From: Mycolicibacterium bacteremicum
GTDB lineage: Bacteria > Actinomycetota > Actinomycetes > Mycobacteriales > Mycobacteriaceae
Reading direction: 5' to 3'
DNA length: 64,000 bases
NCBI RefSeq assembly: GCF_002086115.1
Contig: NZ_MVHJ01000008.1
Coordinates: forward strand, 176,268 to 240,267
This document shows, one piece after another, positions 56,781 to 64,000 of this stretch (positions are counted from its first letter, which is position 1; each line of letters opens with the position of its first letter). The position numbers and the translations under genes were made by a program. The notes under the pieces were generated by a model. The model saw only the letters and a program-made list of their open reading frames with translations, was not told where the DNA came from and made no database searches.

Positions 56781-57555
56781 CGTCGATGACGCCGTCGTCG
56801 TAGGGCACATACAGCGGCGAACCCGTCCCGGCCGGAACCGGGGTGTCCGAATGCGCGCCGCACCCGTAGGTGGCTTCGACGACGCGGCCATCGGCCGACA
56901 TCTCGTTGCAGCACACCCCGAACAGGGTCCCCAGCGACCCGGACAATTGCACGTAGAAACCGCATTCACGGCAGACCCGGCGGGTCGCGCGGGCCATCGC
57001 CGAGGCCGGTCCGAACTCGCCCTCATGCCAGCGTTCGGCGGCTTCCAGACGCCCCTCCAGGCTGAGCACCCGACGCCGACCCAGGCCGATCTCGCCGGCC
57101 AGCTCATCGAGTTCGGGATCACCGCTGGACAGGTAACCGGGCACCAGCCGCGGATCGTCGGGCGGGGTGGCCAGCAGGTCGCCGGGGCTCAGATCACCCG
57201 GCTGGACCCGCTCCTCCCACGGCACCCACTGCGGTGCCAGCAGCGCGGTCGGTCCCGGGACCAGCACGACCTCGCTGATGGTGACGTGCTCGGCACCGGG
57301 GTAGGCGGCCACCACGACGGCCCACTGCCAGCCCTGGTAACCGGGCTGTTCGGCCAGGAAGCGGTGCGTCGCGGCGGTCTGGTCGTCGAATACCGCGCCC
57401 AGGTACTCGCCGACCGCGTCCGCCCCGCTGAACTCCTCGATCGCCTCGCGGGCGGCCTGGACGGCGCCCATCAGCAACGCCTCCAGCGCGGGCGGCCGCT
57501 CGGGCGACGCCTCGACATCCGGGGTGGAGTTCTCTGCTTCGGTCATGCTGTCCAT
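56773..57555 (-). CDS. DUF3027-family protein (Rv0877-type)
   Basis: 260 residues from the ATG at 57555 (a second Met three codons on is possible). The body is a conserved globular domain (about 20-190). The C-terminal part carries CRECGFYVQLSGSLGTLFG, then CCNE and CGAHSD near 200-235, a probable zinc ribbon. Corresponds to Rv0877. Divergent from the MFS gene across 87 bp. Function unknown. Confidence 0.87.
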   Translation of the reverse strand: MDSMTEAENSTPDVEASPERPPALEALLMGAVQAAREAIEEFSGADAVGEYLGAVFDDQTAATHRFLAEQPGYQGWQWAVVVAAYPGAEHVTISEVVLVPGPTALLAPQWVPWEERVQPGDLSPGDLLATPPDDPRLVPGYLSSGDPELDELAGEIGLGRRRVLSLEGRLEAAERWHEGEFGPASAMARATRRVCRECGFYVQLSGSLGTLFGVCCNEMSADGRVVEATYGCGAHSDTPVPAGTGSPLYVPYDDGVIDVT

Positions 57556-57642
57556 CGGCGTCCATATTGCCTGACCCGGCCCGTCGGAGCCACACCGGTG
57601 GCCTGCACGCGGGGGCGGGCGCTTTGAGGAACAATCGAGCAC

Positions 57643-59286
57643 GTGTCTTCCCGGGATCCCCGCTACTACCCGCCGCGGCCACCGTCCGGCGATGAGCATC
57701 CCGGCATGGCCAACTATCCCAGCGACGGCGAGATGCCCCGGCAGCGCAGGCAACAGACACCCAGCGCGAACCGGTGGTTGCCGCCGCTGAATGACGACAC
57801 CACGACCCACCGCCGCACCGATCCGCCACCGCGGGCCGGGGCCGCCGCCGGCGAGCGCATCACCGTCACCCGCGCCGCGGCCCAGCGCAGCCGCGAGATG
57901 GGCTCCCGAATGTACGGCCTGGTGCACCGGGCCGCCACCGCCGACGGTGCCGACAAATCGGGCCTGACCGCGCTGACGTGGCCGGTCGTCGCCAACTTTG
58001 CGGTGGACGCGGCGATGGCCGTGGCACTGGCCAACACGTTGTTCTTCGCGGCGGCCTCCGGGGAGAGCAAGAGCAAGGTCGCGCTGTACCTGTTGATCAC
58101 GATCGCGCCGTTCGCGGTGATCGCGCCGCTGATCGGCCCGGCGCTGGACCGGCTGCAGCACGGCCGGCGGGTGGCGCTGGCGCTGTCCTTCGTGGCGCGC
58201 ACCGTGCTGGTGGTGGTGCTCATCGCCAACTACGACGGCGCAGGAGGCAGCTTCCCGTCCTGGGTGCTCTATCCGTGCGCACTCGGAATGATGGTGCTGT
58301 CCAAGTCTTTCAGCGTGTTACGCAGTGCGGTGACGCCCCGCGTGCTGCCGCCGACGATCGACCTGGTGCGGGTGAATTCCCGGCTGACGACGTTCGGCCT
58401 GCTGTTCGGGACGATGGGCGGCGGCGGTATCGCCGCGGGCGCGGAGTACCTGTTCAACATGTTCGAACTGCCCGGCGCGCTCTACGTGCTGGTGGCGGTG
58501 ACCATCGGCGGCGCGGTGCTGGCGATGCGGATCCCGAAGTGGGTGGAGGTCACCGAGGGCGAGGTTCCCACCACCCTGAGCTATCACGGCGGGACCGACC
58601 AGTTACGCCGCCGGCCGGACCGCAAGGCGGCGCGTCAGCCGCTGGGCCGCAACATCATCACCAACCTGTGGGGCAACTGCACCATCAAGGTGATGGTCGG
58701 CTTTTTGTTCCTCTACCCGGCGTTCGTCGCCAAATCCCACGGCGCGGGCGGCTGGGAGCAGCTGCGCATCCTCGGCCTCATCGGTGCCGCCGCCGCGATC
58801 GGGAACTTCGCGGGCAACTTCACCGCAGCCCGGCTGAAACTGGGCAGACCGGCCCTACTGGTGGTGCGCGCGGCCAGTGTGGTGACCGTGGTGGCGCTGG
58901 CCGCCGCGGTGACGGGCAATCTGTTGGTGGCCGCCTTCGCAACGCTGATCACCTCCGGGTCCAGCGCGATCGCCAAGGCGTCGCTGGACGCCTCCTTGCA
59001 GGACGACCTGCCCGAGGAGTCGCGGGCGTCGGCGTTCGGGCGCTCGGAGTCGGTGCTGCAGCTGGCCTGGGTGCTGGGCGGCGCGACCGGCGTGCTCATC
59101 TACACCGAGCTGTCGTCGGGGTTCACCACCATCACGGCGATACTGATCCTGGGTCTGGCCCAGACGTTGGTCAGCTACAGCGGCGCATCACTCATCCCGG
59201 GCCTGGGCGGTAACCGTCCGGTCCTGGCCGAAACCGAAGGCGGAACCCTGAACTCCCCCGATCCCTCCGTACGGACCCACCGATGA
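57643..59286 (+). CDS. MFS transporter (Rv0876c-type)
   Basis: 547 residues from the GTG at 57643. A Pro/Arg-rich cytoplasmic N-terminus of about 105 residues (YYPPRPPSGDE start) precedes twelve membrane helices. A large cytoplasmic loop near 300-340 is rich in basic residues (DQLRRRPDRKAARQ). Corresponds to Rv0876c (548 aa). Substrate unknown; the MFS_3-like helix pattern suggests an exporter. Translationally coupled by a 4-bp overlap to the DUF2771 gene. Confidence 0.88.
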   Translation: MSSRDPRYYPPRPPSGDEHPGMANYPSDGEMPRQRRQQTPSANRWLPPLNDDTTTHRRTDPPPRAGAAAGERITVTRAAAQRSREMGSRMYGLVHRAATADGADKSGLTALTWPVVANFAVDAAMAVALANTLFFAAASGESKSKVALYLLITIAPFAVIAPLIGPALDRLQHGRRVALALSFVARTVLVVVLIANYDGAGGSFPSWVLYPCALGMMVLSKSFSVLRSAVTPRVLPPTIDLVRVNSRLTTFGLLFGTMGGGGIAAGAEYLFNMFELPGALYVLVAVTIGGAVLAMRIPKWVEVTEGEVPTTLSYHGGTDQLRRRPDRKAARQPLGRNIITNLWGNCTIKVMVGFLFLYPAFVAKSHGAGGWEQLRILGLIGAAAAIGNFAGNFTAARLKLGRPALLVVRAASVVTVVALAAAVTGNLLVAAFATLITSGSSAIAKASLDASLQDDLPEESRASAFGRSESVLQLAWVLGGATGVLIYTELSSGFTTITAILILGLAQTLVSYSGASLIPGLGGNRPVLAETEGGTLNSPDPSVRTHR

Positions 59287-59816
59287 AGCGCGGGCTGGCC
59301 ATCCTGGCCGTCGTCGCCCTGCTGGCCACCGCGGGCACCGTGGCCCTGGTGTGGCAGCTCAGCAAGGAGCCGCACAGTTCGTTCCCCCGGATCAGTGCCT
59401 ACTCGCACGGGGAAACGGTCCGCATCGGACCGTACTTCTACTGCAACGTCGAGAATCTCGACGACTGCGAGAACCCGGAGACCACAGGCGAATTGACCAT
59501 CACCACGCGCAGCGCGGTGCAGCTGGCCGTCGAGCCGGCGATCGCCAAGGCCCCGTGGTGGCTGGCACGCACCTACGAGGGCGCCGACGCCGCGATCGTG
59601 CAGGAGTTCCGACCCGACACCACGACTGCCGTGACGATCCCCCCGGTCGACGCACTCTACGGACGGCTGACCGGCCTGGTGGTGCAGTTGCCGACGCTGG
59701 TGCGCGACGAGGCGGGCAACGAGTTCCCGCTACCGCACGCCGAGTGGTCGGTGCGCACGGTGTGGGAGCCGTCCGAGGAGTATCCGGAGTCGGTGTCGGA
59801 CTACCCCGGTCAATGA
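59283..59816 (+). CDS. DUF2771-family secreted or anchored protein (Rv0875c-type)
   Basis: 177 residues. The N-terminal hydrophobic segment (about 4-25) is a signal or anchor; there is no lipobox cysteine. Two cysteines (NCE-like CNVENLDDC near 53-61) may form a disulfide, consistent with an extracytoplasmic domain. Corresponds to Rv0875c. Coupled to the MFS gene, so it may be a partner of that transporter. The stop overlaps the convergent GST gene by 7 bp. Confidence 0.83.
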   Translation: MKRGLAILAVVALLATAGTVALVWQLSKEPHSSFPRISAYSHGETVRIGPYFYCNVENLDDCENPETTGELTITTRSAVQLAVEPAIAKAPWWLARTYEGADAAIVQEFRPDTTTAVTIPPVDALYGRLTGLVVQLPTLVRDEAGNEFPLPHAEWSVRTVWEPSEEYPESVSDYPGQ

Positions 59817-60817
59817 CCGGCGCCGTGCCCGGCGGGCACCCGCTCGTCCTCGCGCGTCGGCCCCGGCGGGGTGCCGTCACCGAACGGCCTGCCGCCCAAC
59901 GATTCCCGGCCGTGCGGGGTCAGCCAGTTGGCCAAATCCGGCCCCTTGGGGACGACGCGGGTGGGATTGATGTCGGTGTGCACCATGTAGTAGTGCTGCT
60001 TGATCTGCACGAAGTCGGTCGTGTCGCCGAAACCGGGGGTCTGGAACAGGTCGCGGGCATAGGCCCACAGCGCGGGCATCTCGGTCAGCTTCGATCGGTT
60101 GCATTTGAAGTGCCCGTGATAGACCGGATCGAAGCGGGCCAGGGTGGTGAACAATCGGACGTCGGCCTCGGTGATGGTGTCGCCCACCAGGAAGCGTTGC
60201 GTGGACAGCCTGTCCTCCAGCCAGTCCAGCGCGGTGAACAACCGGTCGTAAGCCTTCTCGTAGGCATCCTGTGAGCCGGCGAAACCGCAGCGGTACACGC
60301 CGTTGTTGACCTCGGTGTAGATGCGCTGGGCCACCTCGTCGATCTCGTCGCGCAGCGGCTCGGGATAGAGCTGCGGCGCCCCCTCGCGGTGGTACTGCGT
60401 CCACTCGGTGGAGAAGTCCAGGGTGATCTGCGGGAAGTCGTTGGTCACGACCTCGCCGGTGGGCACGTCGACGATGGCGGGCACGGTGACGCCCTTGGGA
60501 TAGTCCGGGATGCGCTTGTTGTACGCGTCGCGCAGGAAATGGATGCCCAGCACCGGGTCGACACCGTCGGGGTCGAGGTCGAAGGTCCAGCTGCGCTCGT
60601 CGTGGGTGGGGCCGCAGAAGCCGATGGACAGCGCGTCCTCCAGGCCGAGCAGGCGGCGCACGATGATCGTCCGATTCGCCCACGGGCACGCCCGCGCCAC
60701 CACCAACCGGTAGCGGCCGGGCTCGACGGGATAGCCGTCGGCGCCGTCGGCGGTGATGCGGGTGTCGATGTACTTGGTGTCGCGGCTGAACTCACCCTCG
60801 GGATTCACGTAGGCCAT
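59810..60817 (-). CDS. S-glutathionyl-hydroquinone-reductase-type protein (Xi-class GST, ECM4/YqjG)
   Basis: 335 residues from the ATG at 60817; the longer frame starting at 60880 is not conserved in character. The thioredoxin-fold domain has the catalytic ACPWANR with Cys44, and the alpha-helical domain follows from about 170 with NNGVYRCGFAGSQ. Family members reduce S-glutathionyl hydroquinones. Mycobacteria have mycothiol, not glutathione, so the real substrate is probably a mycothiol adduct. This is an unusual gene in the Rv0871-Rv0875c interval. Confidence 0.88.
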   Translation of the reverse strand: MAYVNPEGEFSRDTKYIDTRITADGADGYPVEPGRYRLVVARACPWANRTIIVRRLLGLEDALSIGFCGPTHDERSWTFDLDPDGVDPVLGIHFLRDAYNKRIPDYPKGVTVPAIVDVPTGEVVTNDFPQITLDFSTEWTQYHREGAPQLYPEPLRDEIDEVAQRIYTEVNNGVYRCGFAGSQDAYEKAYDRLFTALDWLEDRLSTQRFLVGDTITEADVRLFTTLARFDPVYHGHFKCNRSKLTEMPALWAYARDLFQTPGFGDTTDFVQIKQHYYMVHTDINPTRVVPKGPDLANWLTPHGRESLGGRPFGDGTPPGPTREDERVPAGHGAGH

Positions 60818-60901
60818 GACCCCAGTGTTCCCACCGAACGTCAAGAAGATGTCGACAAACGGCCGAATTCTCGAACACAAGTCGATGTTCGACGGCAGAA
60901 A

Positions 60902-61321
60902 CTAGGCGTCGAGCTCCCGCGCGACGGCCTTGACCACCTCGGACACCCGCCGCGCCACCTTGCGGTCGGGGTACTTGCCCTTACGCAATTCGGGCTGAAT
61001 GGTGCTCTCCAGCAGCGTGATCAGGTCACCGACCATGCCGTGCAGCTCGTCGGGGGTGTGCTTGTGCTCGACGGTGGTCGCTTCGCGACGGGTGCGCGAC
61101 AGGCTCGGCGGCGGGTCGATCAGCTTGACCTGCAGCGCCTGCGGGCCGCGACGACCGGCGGCGATGCCGAACTCGACCTTCTGGCCGGCCTTGAGCCCCT
61201 CGACACCCGAGGGCAACGCCGAGGACCGTACGTAGACGTCCTCGCCTTCCTCCTGAGAAAGAAAGCCGAAGCCCTTCTCGGAGTCGTACCACTTCACCTT
61301 GCCGGTCGGCACTGCTGTCAC
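60902..61321 (-). CDS. cspB: cold-shock-domain protein CspB (long form)
   Basis: 139 residues from the GTG at 61321. The first 70 form the cold-shock barrel, with RNP1 KGFGFLS near 16-22 and RNP2 VYVRSSAL near 29-36. A C-terminal helical extension of about 65 residues ([13 protein letters not shown] onward) is typical of the mycobacterial Rv0871 type. Binds single-stranded RNA or DNA. Divergent from the YccF gene across 101 bp. Confidence 0.9.
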   Translation of the reverse strand: MTAVPTGKVKWYDSEKGFGFLSQEEGEDVYVRSSALPSGVEGLKAGQKVEFGIAAGRRGPQALQVKLIDPPPSLSRTRREATTVEHKHTPDELHGMVGDLITLLESTIQPELRKGKYPDRKVARRVSEVVKAVARELDA

Positions 61322-61422
61322 CCGTTCACTCGGTAGATCACATAATTAATGCGTCCCGCCTGCGCGAGACGCAATGGCCACGATCCTAACAAGTAGGCTA
61401 GGACGACAGCCTGGAGGAGACC

Positions 61423-61821
61423 ATGCGCCTGATCCTGAACGTCATCTGGTTGATCTTCGGTGGGCTCTGGCTGGCACTCGGCTATTTCCTGGCGGGGATC
61501 ATCTGCTTCATCCTGATCATCACCATCCCGTTCGGTTTCGCTGCCTTCCGTATCGGTGTCTATGCACTGTGGCCGTTCGGCTACAAGGTCGTCGACAAGC
61601 CCGGGGTCCGACCGGGCGCCGCCGTCGGGAACGTCATCTGGCTGATCGTGGCCGGCATCTGGCTGGCCATCGGGCACGTGCTCTCGGCGATCGCCTTCGC
61701 CATCACCATCATCGGCATCCCGCTGGCCATCGCGACCATCAAACTGATCCCGGTTTCGCTGATGCCGCTGGGCAAGGAGATCGTGCCGACCGACGAGCCG
61801 TTCGCCGGGGTGGCACGTTGA
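61423..61821 (+). CDS. YccF-family membrane protein (Rv0870c-type)
   Basis: 132 residues with the two repeated YccF units: NVIWLIFGGLWLALGYF near 6-22 and NVIWLIVAGIWLAIGHV near 69-85. Four helices. GGAGGAG 5 bp before the ATG is a strong ribosome site. Function unknown. The stop TGA is shared with the TTG start of moaA2 (TTGA). Confidence 0.9.
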   Translation: MRLILNVIWLIFGGLWLALGYFLAGIICFILIITIPFGFAAFRIGVYALWPFGYKVVDKPGVRPGAAVGNVIWLIVAGIWLAIGHVLSAIAFAITIIGIPLAIATIKLIPVSLMPLGKEIVPTDEPFAGVAR

Positions 61822-62873
61822 CCCTGACCGATCTCGGGCTGCCCATGCCGACCCGGCCCGGCACGCCGGGCATGCCGACCAGCGGTCCGCTGGTGGACAC
61901 CTTCGGCCGCGTCGCCACCGACCTGCGGGTCTCGCTGACCGACCGCTGCAACCTGCGCTGCACCTATTGCATGCCGGCCGAGGGCCTGGACTGGCTCCCC
62001 GAGAGCCAGCTGCTCAGCGCCGACGAACTCGCCCGGCTGTTGCGGATCGCGGTGACCCGGCTGGGCATCACCAGCATCCGGTTCACCGGTGGCGAGCCGC
62101 TGGTCTCCCGCGATCTGGAGGCCACCATCGCCGCGGCCGCCGCGCTGCGCCCCCGCCCGGAGATCGCGGTGACCACCAACGGCCTGGGGCTGGCACGTCG
62201 CGCGAAGCGGCTCAAGGAGGCCGGGCTGGACCGGGTGAACGTCTCACTGGACACCGTCGATGCCGAGCACTTCGCCGCGATCACCCGCCGCGACCGGCTC
62301 GACGATGTGCTGGCCGGCCTGGCGGCGGCCGCCGCGGCGGGTCTCGGGCCGGTGAAGGTCAACGCCGTGCTGGACCCGCGGACCGGGCTCGACGACGTCG
62401 TGCCGCTGCTGCGGTTCTGCCTGGAGCACGGATATCAACTGCGGATCATCGAGCAGATGCCGTTGGACGCCGGGCACGAGTGGTCCCGGGCCAAGACCAT
62501 CGAAGGTGAGACCGTGCTGAGCGCGCTGCGCCGGCATTTCGATCTCCAGCCCGACCCCACCCCGCGCGGCTCGGCGCCCGCCCAGCTGTGGCGGGTGGAT
62601 GGCGGCACCGGCACCGTCGGCGTCATCGCCTCGGTCTCGGAGTCGTTCTGCGGCGCGTGCGACCGGACCCGGCTGACGGCCGACGGCCAGATCCGCAACT
62701 GCCTGTTCGCGACGACGGAGACCGACCTGCGCCGGCTGCTGCGCGACGGGGCCGACGATGACGCCGTGGAGGCGGCCTGGCGGTCGGCGATGTGGGCCAA
62801 GGCGGCCGGGCACGGCATCAACGATCCCAGCTTCATCCAGCCCGCCCGGCCGATGAGCGCCATCGGCGGCTGA
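61818..62873 (+). CDS. moaA2: molybdenum cofactor biosynthesis protein MoaA2 (GTP 3',8-cyclase)
   Basis: 351 residues from the TTG at 61818, where the M. tuberculosis protein also begins. Radical-SAM cluster CNLRCTYC near 48-55, SAM-binding GGEPLVSRDL near 86-95. The C-terminal cluster has Cys in ESFCGACDRTRL and a third in GQIRNC. It ends in the conserved GG. It converts GTP to 3',8-cyclo-GTP in Moco synthesis. Coupled to the YccF gene and followed after 2 bp by moaD2. Confidence 0.95.
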   Translation: MTLTDLGLPMPTRPGTPGMPTSGPLVDTFGRVATDLRVSLTDRCNLRCTYCMPAEGLDWLPESQLLSADELARLLRIAVTRLGITSIRFTGGEPLVSRDLEATIAAAAALRPRPEIAVTTNGLGLARRAKRLKEAGLDRVNVSLDTVDAEHFAAITRRDRLDDVLAGLAAAAAAGLGPVKVNAVLDPRTGLDDVVPLLRFCLEHGYQLRIIEQMPLDAGHEWSRAKTIEGETVLSALRRHFDLQPDPTPRGSAPAQLWRVDGGTGTVGVIASVSESFCGACDRTRLTADGQIRNCLFATTETDLRRLLRDGADDDAVEAAWRSAMWAKAAGHGINDPSFIQPARPMSAIGG

Positions 62874-62875
62874 GG

Positions 62876-63133
62876 ATGGGCGAGGTGCAGATTCTGGTCC
62901 GGTATTTCGCCGCTGCGCGGGCCGCTGCCGGAACCGAGACCGAAACGTTGCGATTCCCCGCCGGCACCACCGTGCACACCGTCGTCGACGAATTGGCCGG
63001 GCGGGGACCGGAGTTGGCGAAGGTGCTCGCACGCTGCTCGTATCTGCTCGACGGCATCGCGGTGCGGGATAAAAACGTCGTGCTTGAAACGCGCGAAACC
63101 CTCGATGTGTTACCCCCTTTCGCCGGCGGCTAG
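62876..63133 (+). CDS. moaD2: molybdopterin synthase small subunit MoaD2
   Basis: 85 residues from the ATG at 62876, ubiquitin-like fold with RYFAAARAAAG near 9-19 and the C-terminal LPPFAGG whose final Gly is thiocarboxylated. Partner of MoaE, which is not in the window. A CRP site begins 2 bp after its stop. Confidence 0.93.
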   Translation: MGEVQILVRYFAAARAAAGTETETLRFPAGTTVHTVVDELAGRGPELAKVLARCSYLLDGIAVRDKNVVLETRETLDVLPPFAGG

Positions 63134-63134
63134 C

Positions 63135-63150
63135 CGTGATTTGCATCACA
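63135..63150 (+). promoter_or_regulatory. CRP (Rv3676-type) binding site upstream of rpfA
   Basis: CGTGA-TTTGCA-TCACA matches the mycobacterial CRP consensus GTGAN6TCAC. Rv3676 is known to regulate rpfA in M. tuberculosis, where a site lies in the same place. About 80-90 bp upstream of the likely -10 box. Confidence 0.75.
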
Positions 63151-63230
63151 TAACGAAACGGTCACAGAACGTCCACCTGCGGTTTGAGTCGCGAAAACAC
63201 CTGCGGAAACGCCCGGATTCCCTGCGCCTT

Positions 63231-63236
63231 TAAAGT
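63231..63236 (+). promoter_or_regulatory. -10 box of the rpfA promoter
   Basis: TAAAGT fits TANNNT in a short A/T-rich patch of an otherwise GC-rich leader. Transcription from about 63243 would give a leader of roughly 320 bases that contains the riboswitch. No convincing -35 box is seen, which fits an activator-dependent promoter with the CRP site upstream. Confidence 0.4.
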
Positions 63237-63334
63237 CCTCTCAGAGTTCTTAAGCACCGGAAACGCCGGGAGCCGACCGAGGTGACGCCCGCAGGTTCAG
63301 CGGTTACCGTCTTGCCCAAGCCTTTCGACCCAAA

Positions 63335-64000
<666 letters not shown>

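Overview
The window is a piece of chromosome from a high-GC actinomycete, almost certainly a rapidly growing environmental Mycobacterium (Mycolicibacterium). Proteins and gene order follow the M. tuberculosis block Rv0867c-Rv0911 in inverted orientation: rpfA, moaD2, moaA2, Rv0870c, cspB, Rv0875c-Rv0877, Rv0879c-Rv0882, sepH, serC, Rv0885, fprB, Rv0887c, gltA2, Rv0897c, an arf-like locus, prrBA, accD3, echA6, Rv0906, Rv0907, ctpE, Rv0909-Rv0911. These assignments rest on recalled family sequences; no search was run. GTG/TTG starts, 4-bp ATGA/GTGA overlaps and leaderless starts with a TANNNT -10 box are common, as in mycobacteria. No tRNA, rRNA, CRISPR array, insertion sequence or prophage was seen.

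Region by region. (1) 1-6.8 kb: a leftward operon echA6, metallo-beta-lactamase-fold protein, serine hydrolase, ctpE, Rv0909/Rv0910-type antitoxin/toxin pair, VOC protein. It diverges from accD3 across only 26 bp. (2) 8.2-28 kb: about 20 kb placed between accD3 and prrA, which are adjacent in M. tuberculosis. It holds a TcrXY/TrcRS-like two-component system, two near-identical DoxX genes, a YhgE/Pip membrane protein with a degenerate ABC ATPase, a rhomboid protease, two acyl-CoA ligases with a GAF-LuxR regulator, a LysR-controlled set (HisD-like dehydrogenase, nitrilase-superfamily hydrolase, NCS1 permease) and a heterodimeric ABC exporter. (3) 28.2-37.7 kb: prrAB, a shrunken arf-like operon, an FKBP, Rv0897c, a MarR/MFS efflux pair with a palindromic operator, gltA2 and two tandem TetR regulators. 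(4) 37.7-48.3 kb: pdxH, a mycothiol-dependent-family enzyme, a VOC protein, a large secreted GH1 enzyme, fprB, an AurF-like oxygenase, an SPFH protein, serC, sepH. (5) 48.3-53.7 kb: a DUF222/HNH (13E12-type) gene with an SOS box over its start, divergent from a glycosyltransferase-HelR operon preceded by a copy of the rifamycin-associated element. (6) 53.7-64 kb: the conserved Rv0882-Rv0867c block, ending in a CRP site and a c-di-AMP (ydaO) riboswitch ahead of rpfA, which is cut by the window edge.

The most interesting system is the 50.2-53.7 kb operon. The cis-element, a GT1-family glycosyltransferase and a HelD/HelR helicase-like protein together read as an inducible rifamycin response that combines drug modification with RNA-polymerase protection. 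Next are the degenerate ATPase/YhgE pair, the reduced arf operon and the HisD-like/nitrilase/NCS1 catabolic cluster.
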